A DNA stretch of 50,461 bases from assembly GCF_001815355.1 (NCBI RefSeq), contig NZ_KV820351.1:1-50461 (forward strand), given 5' to 3'. The notes beneath the pieces are model-generated. The model searched no databases. It had not been told where the DNA came from and saw only the letters and a list, made by a program, of their open reading frames with translations. A program made the position numbers and the translations under genes. This DNA comes from Haemophilus sp. HMSC068C11. Lineage in GTDB: Bacteria > Pseudomonadota > Gammaproteobacteria > Enterobacterales > Pasteurellaceae. Below, in pieces: positions 19,739 to 28,991 of the stretch. Each line of letters opens with the position of its first letter. The stretch's first letter is position 1.

Positions 19739-22156
19739 TTAATTGACCGCTCTTGCTGTTTTAGTCGCAGCTTTACGGCGTGGCGCTTTCGCTTTCGTTT
19801 CCACTTTCACGAATTCAATGCCTTCCGGTGGATTCTCTAACGCTAAGCCTAACACTTCATCAATGGTTTCTACCGCATGAATCGCAAGATTTTCTTTCAC
19901 GTTATCTGGAATTTCTTCCAAATCTTTCACATTATCTTTTGGAATCAATACAGTTTTAATGCCACCACGATGTGCCGCAAGTAATTTTTCTTTTAATCCG
20001 CCGATTGGTAATACTTTACCGCGTAGGCTGATTTCACCTGTCATTGCGACATCGGCACGCACTGGGTTACCCGTTAAGCAAGAAACCAATGCGGTACACA
20101 TTGCGATACCTGCACTTGGACCATCTTTTGGTGTGGCACCATCTGGCACGTGAATATGAATATCACGTTTTTCATGGAACTCAGAATTGATACCCAATTT
20201 TTCAGCACGTGCACGGACTACAGTCATCGCTGCTTGGATAGATTCTTTCATCACATCGCCCAATGAACCGGTGAAGGTTAATTTACCTTTACCCACTACT
20301 GAAGCGGTTTCAATGGTCAGTAAGTCACCGCCCACTTCTGTCCACGCAAGGCCTGTTACTTCGCCTACACGGTTTTGCGTATCCGCTTTACCGAATTCAA
20401 AACGTTTCACACCAAGATAGTCATGCAAGTTATCTGAATTAACGATAATGGATTTCACTTTTGGATTGACCAATAAATTCTTCACCGCTTTACGACAGAT
20501 TTTAGAGATTTCACGCTCTAATCCACGCACACCAGCTTCACGGGTGTAATAACGGATAATATCTAAAATGGCGTTTTCTTCAATGGTTAATTCGCCTTTT
20601 TTCAATCCATTACGTTCAATTTGTTTTTGCAACAAATGACGCATCGCAATATTGAGTTTTTCATCTTCGGTATAACCAGAAAGACGAATAACTTCCATAC
20701 GGTCTAGCAATGGACCAGGAATATTCATGGAGTTTGAGGTTGCCACAAACATCACATCAGACAAATCGTAGTCAACTTCAAGATAATGATCATTGAAGGT
20801 AGTATTTTGTTCTGGATCAAGCACCTCTAACAAGGCTGACGCAGGATCACCTCGCATATCCGAAGACATTTTATCAATCTCATCAAGCAAGAAGAGGGGG
20901 TTTTTCACGCCAACTTTTGCCATTTTTTGAATCAATTTACCCGGCAATGCACCAATATAAGTTTTACGGTGACCACGAATTTCTGCTTCATCGCGTACCC
21001 CGCCTAATGCCATACGCACATATTTACGACCTGTGGCATTCGCAATAGATTGACCTAGTGAGGTTTTACCTACCCCTGGTGGCCCGACTAAGCAAAGGAT
21101 TGGGCCTTTGATTTTGTTTAAGCGAGCTTGTACCGCAAGGTATTCTAAAATGCGTTCTTTCACACGTTCTAAACCGTAGTGATCCGCATCTAAAACCTGT
21201 TGTGCTTTTGCGATATCTTTCTTCACTTTAGTGCGTTTATGCCATGGTACTTGAAGCATCCACTCAACATAGCTACGCACCACTGTTGCTTCCGCAGACA
21301 TCGCTGACATCATTTTAAGTTTTTGTAACTCACTCTCTACTTTTTCGCGCACATCTGCCGGCATACCTGCAGCTTCAACCTTTTGACGAAGTTGTTCAAC
21401 TTCATCAATGGTATCTTCACTTTCACCTTCGTCCATTTCTTTGCGAATCGCTTTGATTTGTTCGCTAAGATAATAGTTACGCTGGCTTTTCTCCATTTGT
21501 TTTTTAACACGGCCACGGATGCGTTTTTCAACTTGAAGAATATCCGCTTCAGATTCCATCATACCGAGCAAGTATTCTAAACGCTCTTGCACATCTGCCA
21601 GTTCTAACACACTTTGTTTATGACGAACAGTTACTGGAATATGCGCAGCCATGGTATCCGCTAAACGATCGGCATCATCAATGCGTTGAAGTGCCCCTAA
21701 AACGTCTGCAGGAATTTTTTTATTGAGTTGAAGATAGCTTTCAAATTCATTTAAAACAGCTGCCTTCACCACATCTAATTCTTTTTCATCACCAAATGTG
21801 GTTTCAATTGGTGTGACTTCCGCAGAAAAATGGTCTTCACCATCATTTAATTGATTGATTTTCGCGCGTTGTTGCCCTTCCACCAACACTTTTACTGTGC
21901 CGTCTGGCAATTTTAATAGTTGAATAATATTCGCAATCGTCCCGACATCGAATACATCATCAACGGTAGGTTCTTCTAAATCTGCTTGCTTTTGTGACAC
22001 CAATAATAATTGTTTGCCCTCATTCATGGCTTCATCAAGGGCGCTAATGGATTTTGCACGCCCAACAAAAAGTGGCATCACCATATAAGGGAAAACGACA
22101 ACATCCCGTAATGGCAATACAGGAAGTGTACGTTGTTGAGTTCTTTTGGCGTTCAT
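19739..22156 (-). CDS. lon: ATP-dependent Lon protease
   Basis: A cytosolic hexameric AAA+ serine protease that removes misfolded and short-lived regulatory proteins. It is 805 residues: an N-terminal substrate domain, a coiled middle (about 205-290), an ATPase with Walker [11 protein letters not shown] (around 358-366) and Walker B LFLLDEID, then the protease domain with the Ser681/Lys724 dyad (DGPSAGIAM and [15 protein letters not shown]). It is about 20 residues longer than E. coli Lon because of a basic Ala/Lys/Arg tail ([16 protein letters not shown]). AGAGAG precedes the ATG, and a consensus sigma-32 promoter lies 40 bp upstream. Confidence 0.98.
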   Translation of the reverse strand: MNAKRTQQRTLPVLPLRDVVVFPYMVMPLFVGRAKSISALDEAMNEGKQLLLVSQKQADLEEPTVDDVFDVGTIANIIQLLKLPDGTVKVLVEGQQRAKINQLNDGEDHFSAEVTPIETTFGDEKELDVVKAAVLNEFESYLQLNKKIPADVLGALQRIDDADRLADTMAAHIPVTVRHKQSVLELADVQERLEYLLGMMESEADILQVEKRIRGRVKKQMEKSQRNYYLSEQIKAIRKEMDEGESEDTIDEVEQLRQKVEAAGMPADVREKVESELQKLKMMSAMSAEATVVRSYVEWMLQVPWHKRTKVKKDIAKAQQVLDADHYGLERVKERILEYLAVQARLNKIKGPILCLVGPPGVGKTSLGQSIANATGRKYVRMALGGVRDEAEIRGHRKTYIGALPGKLIQKMAKVGVKNPLFLLDEIDKMSSDMRGDPASALLEVLDPEQNTTFNDHYLEVDYDLSDVMFVATSNSMNIPGPLLDRMEVIRLSGYTEDEKLNIAMRHLLQKQIERNGLKKGELTIEENAILDIIRYYTREAGVRGLEREISKICRKAVKNLLVNPKVKSIIVNSDNLHDYLGVKRFEFGKADTQNRVGEVTGLAWTEVGGDLLTIETASVVGKGKLTFTGSLGDVMKESIQAAMTVVRARAEKLGINSEFHEKRDIHIHVPDGATPKDGPSAGIAMCTALVSCLTGNPVRADVAMTGEISLRGKVLPIGGLKEKLLAAHRGGIKTVLIPKDNVKDLEEIPDNVKENLAIHAVETIDEVLGLALENPPEGIEFVKVETKAKAPRRKAATKTARAVN

Positions 22157-22195
22157 AATTATCTCTCTTACATCAATTCTATAATTTCATTGAAT

Positions 22196-22221
22196 ATGGG
22201 GATGAGTTGCATAAATTCAAG
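22196..22221 (-). promoter_or_regulatory. Sigma-32 heat-shock promoter of lon
   Basis: On the minus strand CTTGAA (22216-22221), 14 bp, then CCCCAT (22196-22201, continuing AT) is an exact fit to the RpoH consensus CTTGAA-N13-15-CCCCATnT. The spacing to the lon ATG (22156) leaves a leader of roughly 30 nt. Heat-shock control of lon is established in enteric bacteria. Confidence 0.88.
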
Positions 22222-22390
22222 GTAGGATTTGGCATATTAAGGAGAAATCGAAAAATAGGCAAGTAAAGAACCACCTTTAGTGATGGTTAATTGGAAAAAC
22301 TATGGAATACAGGTACAATAAGTGCGGTCAAAAATCAGCATGATTTTACCCAATAAAAACGTTTGAAAAAATAACCGCACTTTATCCACT

Positions 22391-23269
22391 ATGACAGCAA
22401 AACAAACTATTACTTTCGCGACCTTTCAAGAATTACTACCCGATTCTTGTAATCATCCATTAAAAAAACAATTAAGGGATAAAGCCCGTTATTACGGACG
22501 CAAATTTTTATTTAAAAAACAATGTGATGCATTGGTTGATTTCTTAAATACTCATCAAACTTGGATTCCACTTTTTCAACAAAATCCATATCGTTTTAAT
22601 GCATTGCTCGCGACCTATTGTGACAAACGTTTTTCTGCAACCGATCGATTCAATGCCATTACCAATAATCTGCTAATGCTTGAAGAAAAAATGGGCGTAG
22701 AATTTTGTAAAAAACTACTCCAAGAAAAATCCCTTTTGTTAGCACAATTAACGGATCAACTTGGTATCTATTTCAACATCAACCAGATTGACCCTTTCGA
22801 AGGTTATTTTTCCATTAACTTAAAAGACAATAATGGGCGTAGCATTTATGATGCTTCTTTCACCTTCTTAAAGCCAAATAAATTACTTATTGCCTCAATT
22901 CAAGGTCCTTCTTATGAAGAGGCGCAAGAAGCTGTGAAACAAGCCACAAAAGAATTACACGGTGTTCGCCCAATGTTTATGTTGATGAATGTTTTCCGCT
23001 TGTTAGCTGAAAAATGGCAATGTGAGTTAATCGGTATCCCTCACACGTCACAAGGTAAATACCGTTTATCTGCGCGCAGTAAAATCCTATTCAACTACGA
23101 TGAATTTTGGCAGGAAAATCAAGGGCAATTAAAAGGTCAATATTGGCAATTACCGCTTGAAAGCGTCCGCAAACCATTGGAAGAAATTGCCAGCAAAAAA
23201 CGTTCTATGTACCGAAAACGTTATGAAATGTTGGATGATTTGAGTGAAAAAATTACTCAATTTGCCTAA
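22391..23269 (+). CDS. VirK/YbjX family protein (DUF535)
   Basis: A 292-residue soluble protein of the DUF535 family, which includes VirK and YbjX. These have been linked to envelope and antimicrobial-peptide phenotypes in enteric pathogens, but no biochemical activity is known. Recognisable blocks are YDASFTFLKPNKLLIASIQGP, ATKELHGVRPMFMLMNVFRLLA and SKILFNYDEFWQE. It has no signal peptide or membrane segment. The ATG is 10 bp after an uptake signal (22376-22384), with no clear ribosome site. It stands alone, divergent from lon. Confidence 0.82.
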   Translation: MTAKQTITFATFQELLPDSCNHPLKKQLRDKARYYGRKFLFKKQCDALVDFLNTHQTWIPLFQQNPYRFNALLATYCDKRFSATDRFNAITNNLLMLEEKMGVEFCKKLLQEKSLLLAQLTDQLGIYFNINQIDPFEGYFSINLKDNNGRSIYDASFTFLKPNKLLIASIQGPSYEEAQEAVKQATKELHGVRPMFMLMNVFRLLAEKWQCELIGIPHTSQGKYRLSARSKILFNYDEFWQENQGQLKGQYWQLPLESVRKPLEEIASKKRSMYRKRYEMLDDLSEKITQFA

Positions 23270-23281
23270 ATAAAATAGACT

Positions 23282-23314
23282 TAAGCCAGGTTTAATTACG
23301 ATAAACCCTGGCTT
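23282..23314 (+). other. Hairpin after the VirK/YbjX gene without a U-tract
   Basis: AAGCCAGG-TTTA and TAAACCCTGGCTT can pair with a single bulged base across a 7-nt loop. It lies 13 bp past the stop codon, where a terminator is expected, but the downstream bases (AGGTAAACG) contain no U-run. It may protect the 3' end or need a protein factor. Confidence 0.45.
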
Positions 23315-23330
23315 AGGTAAACGTTTGCTA
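23315..23330. promoter_or_regulatory. Candidate PurR-like site upstream of yfcC
   Basis: AGGTAAACGTTTGCTA contains the same 12-bp core, GTAAACGTTTGC, as the site at rpiA (18463-18474). It is centred about 45 bp upstream of the yfcC -35 and 117 bp before the ATG. Position and flanks are weaker than at rpiA, so a LacI-family regulator other than PurR is possible. Confidence 0.35.
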
Positions 23331-23364
23331 ACCCTGCTATCATTGTATTCTTTCAAAATCATCC

Positions 23365-23393
23365 TTTGCTTTTTTGTTCTTTTTGTGTAGAAT
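23365..23393 (+). promoter_or_regulatory. Sigma-70 promoter of yfcC
   Basis: -35 TTTGCT (23365-23370), 17 bp, -10 TAGAAT (23388-23393) preceded by TGTG. The AAGGAG ribosome site follows 9 bp before the ATG at 23440. Confidence 0.5.
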
Positions 23394-23439
23394 ACGCGCT
23401 CGGCTTATTGATTAATCCGAACACAAGGAGTTCTCCATA

Positions 23440-24963
23440 ATGGAAGCATCAAAGAAAAAGATGAAATTCCCTTCCGCATTTAGCATTCTCTTTATTATTC
23501 TTCTTATTGCTATTGGCCTTACTTGGCTTATTCCCTCAGGGTCCTACTCTAAACTTTCCTATGACAGCACCGAAAATCATTTTATTGTCAAAACCCACGG
23601 AATTCCCGATCAAAGCTATCCAGCAACAGAACAAACCCTTAATCAACTCAATATCAAAATTCAACTTTCTAATTTCACCAACGGCATTATCAAAAAGCCG
23701 ATTGCTATCCCCGATACCTATCAACGCATTGAACAACACGAAAAAGGCATTACTGATATGATTCACGCCATGGTGGATGGCACCATTGAAGTAGCTGATA
23801 TTATGATTTTTATCTTCATACTCGGTGGGATGATTGGTGTGATAAACAAAACAGGAGCATTCAATGCCGGATTAATGTCTCTCACCAAGAAAACGAAAGG
23901 AAATGAATTCTCTGTTGTCTTTGCTGTCTGCGTGTTGATGCTGTTAGGCGGTACGGCTTGTGGTATTGAAGAAGAAGCAGTAGCCTTCTACCCAATTCTT
24001 GTTCCTGTCTTTTTAGCCTTAGGTTATGATTCGATTGTCTGTGTTGGTGCCATATTCCTTGCTGCATCAATGGGCACTGCCTTTTCAACAATCAATCCAT
24101 TCTCTGTTGTTATTGCTTCAAACGCTGCAGGGATTCCATTCACTGAAGGGATGGGATTTCGCACACTGGGACTTATTCTTGGTGGAACCTGTGTAATAGC
24201 CTATATGTATTGGTACTGTAAAAAACTGCGTGCCAATCCTGAATTTTCTTATACCTATGACAATCGCCAAGCTTTCTATGATCTCTATATGAAAGATATT
24301 GATCCGAATGCAACCGTTGAATTTACCTTTAGAAGAAAACTGATTCTGATTCTATTTAGTGGCGCCTTTCCTCTCATGGTATGGGGTGTGATGTTTGGTG
24401 GTTGGTGGTTCCCTCAAATGGCGGCTTCCTTCCTAGCCATTACCATCATTATTATGTTTATCAGTGGATTGCCTGAAAGAGATGTTGTAAATGGATTTAC
24501 TCATGGTGCTTCTGAATTAGTCGGCGTCGCATTGATTATCGGACTCGCTCGAGCAGTTAATATCATTCTAGAGCAAGGAATGATTTCTGACACTATTCTC
24601 GATTATATGACTCATCTTGTTGGTGGAATGAATGGTGGTGTCTTTATTATTGGTCAGCTCATTGTCTTCATTTTCTTAGGATTGGTTGTACCTTCCTCTT
24701 CAGGCCTTGCCGTACTCGCTATGCCAATTATGGCACCGCTGGCTGATACTGTTGGCATTCCAAGAGATATCGTGGTATCGGCTTACAACTGGGGACAATA
24801 TATTATGTTATTCCTTGCGCCAACAGGATTGGTCCTTGTCACGCTACAAATGCTTGGTATTCCATTCAATAAATGGCTGAAATTTGTCATGCCAATCGTG
24901 GGATGTCAATTTGTTATCTCATCGATACTTCTTCTCGTTCAAGTATTTATGTATGCACACTAA
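23440..24963 (+). CDS. yfcC: YfcC family transporter
   Basis: A 507-residue inner-membrane carrier with about 11-12 hydrophobic helices, of the YfcC/DcuC-like superfamily of basic amino-acid or C4-dicarboxylate carriers. The family pattern is clear: FSILFIILLIAIGLTWLIPSGSY at the start, GGTACGIEEEAVAFYPILVP, GTAFSTINPFSVVIASNAAGIP in the middle and VVPSSSGLAVLAMPIMAPLAD late. An unusually long loop (about residues 35-105) precedes helix 2. Substrate is not determined; arginine/ornithine-type exchange is one possibility for the family. It is a single gene with its own promoter and terminator. Confidence 0.85.
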   Translation: MEASKKKMKFPSAFSILFIILLIAIGLTWLIPSGSYSKLSYDSTENHFIVKTHGIPDQSYPATEQTLNQLNIKIQLSNFTNGIIKKPIAIPDTYQRIEQHEKGITDMIHAMVDGTIEVADIMIFIFILGGMIGVINKTGAFNAGLMSLTKKTKGNEFSVVFAVCVLMLLGGTACGIEEEAVAFYPILVPVFLALGYDSIVCVGAIFLAASMGTAFSTINPFSVVIASNAAGIPFTEGMGFRTLGLILGGTCVIAYMYWYCKKLRANPEFSYTYDNRQAFYDLYMKDIDPNATVEFTFRRKLILILFSGAFPLMVWGVMFGGWWFPQMAASFLAITIIIMFISGLPERDVVNGFTHGASELVGVALIIGLARAVNIILEQGMISDTILDYMTHLVGGMNGGVFIIGQLIVFIFLGLVVPSSSGLAVLAMPIMAPLADTVGIPRDIVVSAYNWGQYIMLFLAPTGLVLVTLQMLGIPFNKWLKFVMPIVGCQFVISSILLLVQVFMYAH

Positions 24964-24974
24964 GCAATAAAATA

Positions 24975-25005
24975 AAAAGCCACGCAATCTAGCGTGGCTT
25001 CTTTT
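24975..25005. terminator. Terminator between yfcC and the DUF3108 gene
   Basis: AAGCCACGC (24977-24985) pairs with GCGTGGCTT (24992-25000) around a 6-nt loop, followed by CTTTT on plus and by a T-rich tract on minus. It serves both convergent genes. Confidence 0.88.
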
Positions 25006-25019
25006 ATTATCATCTAATG

Positions 25020-25655
25020 TTATTTGACAAACTCATCAAACTCTAACTCATAATCATCACCATCTCTGGTGTATTTGATATAACGTGGAAATTGTTCACC
25101 TGAGAATTTCTTCACCATAATATCCTTATTACCTGTTTTAAATGAATAAGTGATTTCAGTGACCGTTTGCTTGTTGTATTGGATCTGTTTTTCCACTTTC
25201 TTCACATTCACATTTTCCATTGGGTAAAGTTTTTTACCGTTTGTAATTTGGAAACTGGTTGGCAATTTATCGTAATAGCTCAACTGAAATGCCATGGTGA
25301 ATAAGTCAAAAGTCGGTAATGTTAACGGTTCAGTTTCTAACCCATTTTTCACTTTACCGTATTCAATTGTTGTTGGCGAAATTTTAGAAATAGCATAAGG
25401 CTTACCATTACGCACATCTTGATAATTCACCATTTTAAATTGGCTCGCAGTTTGCGAACCACGAGAAGTAAACACAATGTTGTACAACGGAATATTAATT
25501 TTCGCATTGACTGAATACTGTGAACCATCAGCTTTAAAATGTACATACGCCGGCATTAAATAATTGGAACTGTATTTAATATTATAATCCACCGCAGACC
25601 ATGCTGTTGGCACATAAGCAATTAATGCAGCAAAAAGGATTTTAAATAACTTCAT
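25020..25655 (-). CDS. Secreted DUF3108 protein
   Basis: A 211-residue protein with a clear Sec signal peptide (KLFKILFAALIAYVPTAWSA, cleaved after about residue 21), so periplasmic or outer-membrane attached. The mature part is beta-rich and fits the DUF3108 family: an opening YNIKYSSNYLMPAYVHFKA strand pair, a central TFDLFTMAFQLSYYD block, and an ending that compares a polynomial-like beta sheet (YIKYTRDGDDYELEFDEF). Function is unknown. AAGGAC precedes the ATG. It is flanked by terminators on both sides. Confidence 0.75.
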   Translation of the reverse strand: MKLFKILFAALIAYVPTAWSAVDYNIKYSSNYLMPAYVHFKADGSQYSVNAKINIPLYNIVFTSRGSQTASQFKMVNYQDVRNGKPYAISKISPTTIEYGKVKNGLETEPLTLPTFDLFTMAFQLSYYDKLPTSFQITNGKKLYPMENVNVKKVEKQIQYNKQTVTEITYSFKTGNKDIMVKKFSGEQFPRYIKYTRDGDDYELEFDEFVK

Positions 25656-25721
25656 TGGTTGTCCTTATATATAAAAATAGGTTGCCCTTTAGAGTATCAC
25701 AGCGAGAAGAAGTTCCCCATT

Positions 25722-25757
25722 AAAAAACCATCTTATCCGCAGACAAGATGGTTTTCA
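25722..25757. terminator. dcuA terminator
   Basis: AAAACCATCTT (25724-25734) pairs with AAGATGGTTTT (25745-25755) around a 10-nt loop; A and T runs flank it on both strands. It lies 23 bp past the dcuA stop. Confidence 0.82.
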
Positions 25758-25779
25758 TTTATATTAGCTTAATGGGAGA

Positions 25780-27081
25780 TTATAAAACTGCACCCGCCAT
25801 TAAGAAACCGAATAATACAGATAAACTGATTGCAATCACACCCGGCACTAAGAATGGGTGGTTGAATACATATTTACCGATACGAGTTGAACCAGTGTCA
25901 TCCATTTCTACTGCCGCAATTAAGGTTGGGTAAGTAGGAAGGATAAATAATGCTGATACTGCGGCAAATGCTGCAATCGCGGCTTCCGGAGAAACACCTA
26001 ATAAAATTGCAGTTGGATATAATGCTTTTGCAGTTGCAGCTTGTGAGTAAAGTAAGGTACTCGCAAAGAACAAGATTACCGCTAAACTCCAAGGATATTG
26101 TTGTAAAAACTCAGCTGATACCGCTTTGATTTGATCGATATGACCTTCAACGAAAGTATTACCTAACCATGCTACGCCAAGCACACAAATTACTGCTGAC
26201 ATACCTGATTTAAAGGTTGCTGCATTGGTAATTTTTGCGGTATCCACTTTACATGCCATAGTGATAATAGCTGCAGTTGAAAGCATAAAAGAGATAATGG
26301 CGTTATCACGAGAAAGAATTGGGTTTTGAATTAAACCAACTGTTTTACTGATTGCAGTTGCATAAAGCATGACCACTAAAATCGCGATAAGGAAAATTGC
26401 AACAGAACGTTTTGCATAAGGTTTGATCTCAATTTGCATTTCACCACGCATAGTAATTAAACCTTTTGCTAGACGATCTTGGTAAACTTCATCATCTTTC
26501 AAATCTTTACCAAGGAAGTTACAAATCACCGCAGTAATCATACATGCTGCGTAAGTAGTTGGGATCCAAATACCTAATAATTGTAAGTAACTTAAACCGA
26601 AGTTTTTCTCTAATTCAGCAGAAAGGAATACCACCGCAGCAGAAATTGGAGACGCTGTAATCGCAATTTGTGAAGCGATAACCGCAATAGAAAGTGGACG
26701 TGAAGGACGGATACCTTGTTCTTTTGCTACTTCAGCAATCACTGGAAGTGTTGAGAATGCTGTGTGACCAGTACCGGCAAGTACAGTCATAAAGTAAGTC
26801 ACAGTTGGCGCAAGGAAGGTAATGTATTTTGGATTTTTACGTAGAATTTTTTCAGCTACTTTTACTAAGAAATCCATACCGCCCGCAACTTGCATTGCCG
26901 CAATTGCCATGATTACAGACATGATAACTGAAATTACATCAAACGGAATGGCACCCGGTTTTAAGCCAAGCAGTGAAAGTGCCACAACACCCATACCCCC
27001 CATGAAACCGATACCAATACCGCCTAATCTAGCCCCTAGGTAAATAAAGAGTAGGACGACTAAAAGTTGAGCCCAAATCAT
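25780..27081 (-). CDS. dcuA: Anaerobic C4-dicarboxylate transporter DcuA
   Basis: An inner-membrane antiporter exchanging aspartate, fumarate or malate for succinate during fumarate respiration. The 433 residues equal E. coli DcuA (DcuB is longer), and conserved blocks such as GARLGGIGIGFMGGMG, ISPISAAVVFLSAELE, YSQAATAKALYPTAI and LFILPTYPTLIAAVEMDDTGSTRIGKYVFNHPF favour DcuA. About ten helices. GGAGAAAATATT precedes the ATG. It lies downstream of ansB, whose product yields the aspartate this carrier imports. Confidence 0.95.
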   Translation of the reverse strand: MIWAQLLVVLLFIYLGARLGGIGIGFMGGMGVVALSLLGLKPGAIPFDVISVIMSVIMAIAAMQVAGGMDFLVKVAEKILRKNPKYITFLAPTVTYFMTVLAGTGHTAFSTLPVIAEVAKEQGIRPSRPLSIAVIASQIAITASPISAAVVFLSAELEKNFGLSYLQLLGIWIPTTYAACMITAVICNFLGKDLKDDEVYQDRLAKGLITMRGEMQIEIKPYAKRSVAIFLIAILVVMLYATAISKTVGLIQNPILSRDNAIISFMLSTAAIITMACKVDTAKITNAATFKSGMSAVICVLGVAWLGNTFVEGHIDQIKAVSAEFLQQYPWSLAVILFFASTLLYSQAATAKALYPTAILLGVSPEAAIAAFAAVSALFILPTYPTLIAAVEMDDTGSTRIGKYVFNHPFLVPGVIAISLSVLFGFLMAGAVL

Positions 27082-27183
27082 AATATTTTCTCCATATTAA
27101 TTTTAAAAATAATTCCGGAACATATATTAACAACAAACTAGTGCATTATCTATATTTATTACTTGAATTAGTCTATTTTATCC

Positions 27184-27226
27184 GAAAGTGCGGTTGAAAT
27201 TTGATTCAAATTCTGACCGCACTTTC
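27184..27226. terminator. Inverted uptake-signal pair between ansB and dcuA
   Basis: GAAAGTGCGGT (27184-27194) and ACCGCACTTTC (27216-27226) form an 11-bp stem; inside it AATTTGA/TCAAATT adds further pairing. It lies 11 bp past the ansB stop. The minus-strand tail (GGATAAAATAG) is poor in U, so termination may be partial and dcuA may receive read-through. Confidence 0.6.
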
Positions 27227-27236
27227 AATGACTTTC

Positions 27237-28286
27237 CTAGAAATCCTCAAAGTATTGTTGAATCACTTTTGGATCTTTTGTTTGTGTTAAGGCTAATTGC
27301 AATAACACACGTGCTTTTTGCGGATTCAATGTACCTGAAGCCACAAAACCATATTTAGAATCATCTACTTCAGCATCACGTGTGGTGTAACCGGTTGGCA
27401 CGCGAGATGAACGTACTACTACCACACCATCTTTCGCTGCTTTTTCTAAACGTTCTAAGTGTGCAGCATTCACGTTACCGTTACCTACACCCGCTGAAAC
27501 AATACCTTGATAGCCCGCATCCAATAATGAATTTAACGGCTCAATTGGTGCATTAGAATAAGCATAAACAATGCCTACTTTTGGCAAGCTGTCTAATTTA
27601 TCTACGTTAAATGGTGTGTTCACGGTATGTTTGCTTTCAGGCGAACGTTCGTAATCCACTTTACTATTATGGATATAACCTAATGTGCCATAGTTTGGTG
27701 AGTGGAATGTTTGTACTGCAGTGGTGCTCATTTTGGTCACATCACGCGCACCTAGTACTTCCCCATTCATTGCCACTAACACACCACGACCCGATGATTT
27801 TTTATCGGTTGCCACCACGACTGCGTTATAAAGATTTAACGGACCATCCGCACTTTTTTCTGTCGCTGGACGCATTGCACCCACTAATACAATTGGTTTT
27901 TCACATTTTGCTGTAAGATCTAAGAAATAAGCGGTTTCTTCCATGGTATCGGTTCCATGAGTAATCACGAAACCATCAGTATCTTTACATTGTGCATTAA
28001 TCGCTTTCGCTAATTTTAACCACACATCATCGCTCATGTCCTGTGAACCAATTTTCACAATTTGCTCACCTTTTACATTTGCCAGTTGCTTAATTTCAGG
28101 CACTGCATCAATTAATGCGTCAACATTGAGTTGCCCAGCTTTATAAGCAGAAGAAACTGCGGTTTCACCGCTTCCGGCAATCGTGCCGCCCGTTGCTAAA
28201 ATTGTAATATTCGGTAGTTCCGCAGCTTGTGCGACCGAAAAACCGAATCCGAGCATCATAAGTGCCGTTAATTTTTTTAATTTCAT
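27237..28286 (-). CDS. ansB: Periplasmic type II L-asparaginase
   Basis: Hydrolyses asparagine to aspartate and ammonia in the periplasm; aspartate then feeds fumarate respiration. The 349-residue precursor has a Sec signal (KLKKLTALMMLGFGFSVAQAA). Active-site elements are ATGGTIAG (Thr32 and Thr35), GSQDMSDD and the second motif HGTDTMEETAYFLDLT. The GGAG ribosome site lies 6 bp before the ATG. A CRP site in class II position lies upstream, matching the known CRP/anaerobic control of enteric ansB. Confidence 0.95.
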   Translation of the reverse strand: MKLKKLTALMMLGFGFSVAQAAELPNITILATGGTIAGSGETAVSSAYKAGQLNVDALIDAVPEIKQLANVKGEQIVKIGSQDMSDDVWLKLAKAINAQCKDTDGFVITHGTDTMEETAYFLDLTAKCEKPIVLVGAMRPATEKSADGPLNLYNAVVVATDKKSSGRGVLVAMNGEVLGARDVTKMSTTAVQTFHSPNYGTLGYIHNSKVDYERSPESKHTVNTPFNVDKLDSLPKVGIVYAYSNAPIEPLNSLLDAGYQGIVSAGVGNGNVNAAHLERLEKAAKDGVVVVRSSRVPTGYTTRDAEVDDSKYGFVASGTLNPQKARVLLQLALTQTKDPKVIQQYFEDF

Positions 28287-28345
28287 GCGCGTCTCCTTTC
28301 ACGTTTAATCATCTAAGTTTGGCTATTCTCTACTTAATTAGGCGT

Positions 28346-28386
28346 AGAATAAACACAAAGATAGTATATTTATGATCCCGATCACA
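28346..28386 (-). promoter_or_regulatory. CRP-dependent promoter of ansB
   Basis: A CRP site (28371-28386), read on plus as TATGATCCCGATCACA, matches TGTGA-N6-TCACA at 9 of 10 positions. On minus the -10 TATTCT (28346-28351) is centred 30 bp away, so the site would be at about -41.5 (class II). The start would be near 28337, about 50 bp before the ATG. Confidence 0.65.
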
Positions 28387-28535
28387 TTTTTATCGATCCG
28401 ATTGTATAAGCTTTCGCCAACATTGCGTTTCCTTGATAATTTTTTTGAAAGATAACTAAAGTGCGGTTATACTTAAAGCCTTATTTCATCTGAAGATAAT
28501 CTCTTATTCATTATCAAAATTAAGTTGAGAACAAC

Positions 28536-28982
28536 ATGCAAGAATTTATGCCTCAAGCAATTGAATTTGCTCAAAAACACACTTTTTTAACGATCGCATG
28601 GTTTGCTGTCCTTTTTATGACACTTTTCACCTTTTTTAAAAGTGCGACACAAAAATATCGCGTGATCACCAACCCTGAAGCGGTTCGCTTAATGAACGAC
28701 GAAGAAGCAGTGGTGATTGATTTACGCCCTATTGATGAATTCCAACGCGGCCATATCATTGGTAGCGTAAACTTGCTTCCAACTGAAATTAAAAATCAAA
28801 ATGTAGGCAAAATTGAACATCACAAAGAAAAACCGCTTATCATTGTGGATGTTAACGGTGTTTCTTCTGCTACGTCCGCAGAACTTTTAACCAAACAAGG
28901 CTTTGAAAAAGTTTATGTGTTAAAAGACGGTTTAGCGGCTTGGGCGGGTGCAAATTTACCATTAGTAAAAAAACATAAGTAA
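28536..28982 (+). CDS. yibN: Membrane-anchored rhodanese-fold protein (YibN)
   Basis: A 148-residue protein with an N-terminal membrane helix (about 17-34) and one rhodanese domain (about 45-140), heading the same cluster (secB, gpsA, cysE) as in E. coli. The fold markers [23 protein letters not shown] and [13 protein letters not shown] are intact. The active-site loop (residues 108-114) reads GVSSATS, with no catalytic Cys, so sulfur transfer is unlikely and a binding role is more probable. The position of yibN upstream of secB suggests a role near the Sec/membrane insertion machinery; that is inference. Confidence 0.88.
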   Translation: MQEFMPQAIEFAQKHTFLTIAWFAVLFMTLFTFFKSATQKYRVITNPEAVRLMNDEEAVVIDLRPIDEFQRGHIIGSVNLLPTEIKNQNVGKIEHHKEKPLIIVDVNGVSSATSAELLTKQGFEKVYVLKDGLAAWAGANLPLVKKHK

Positions 28983-28991
28983 GGATCCTCT

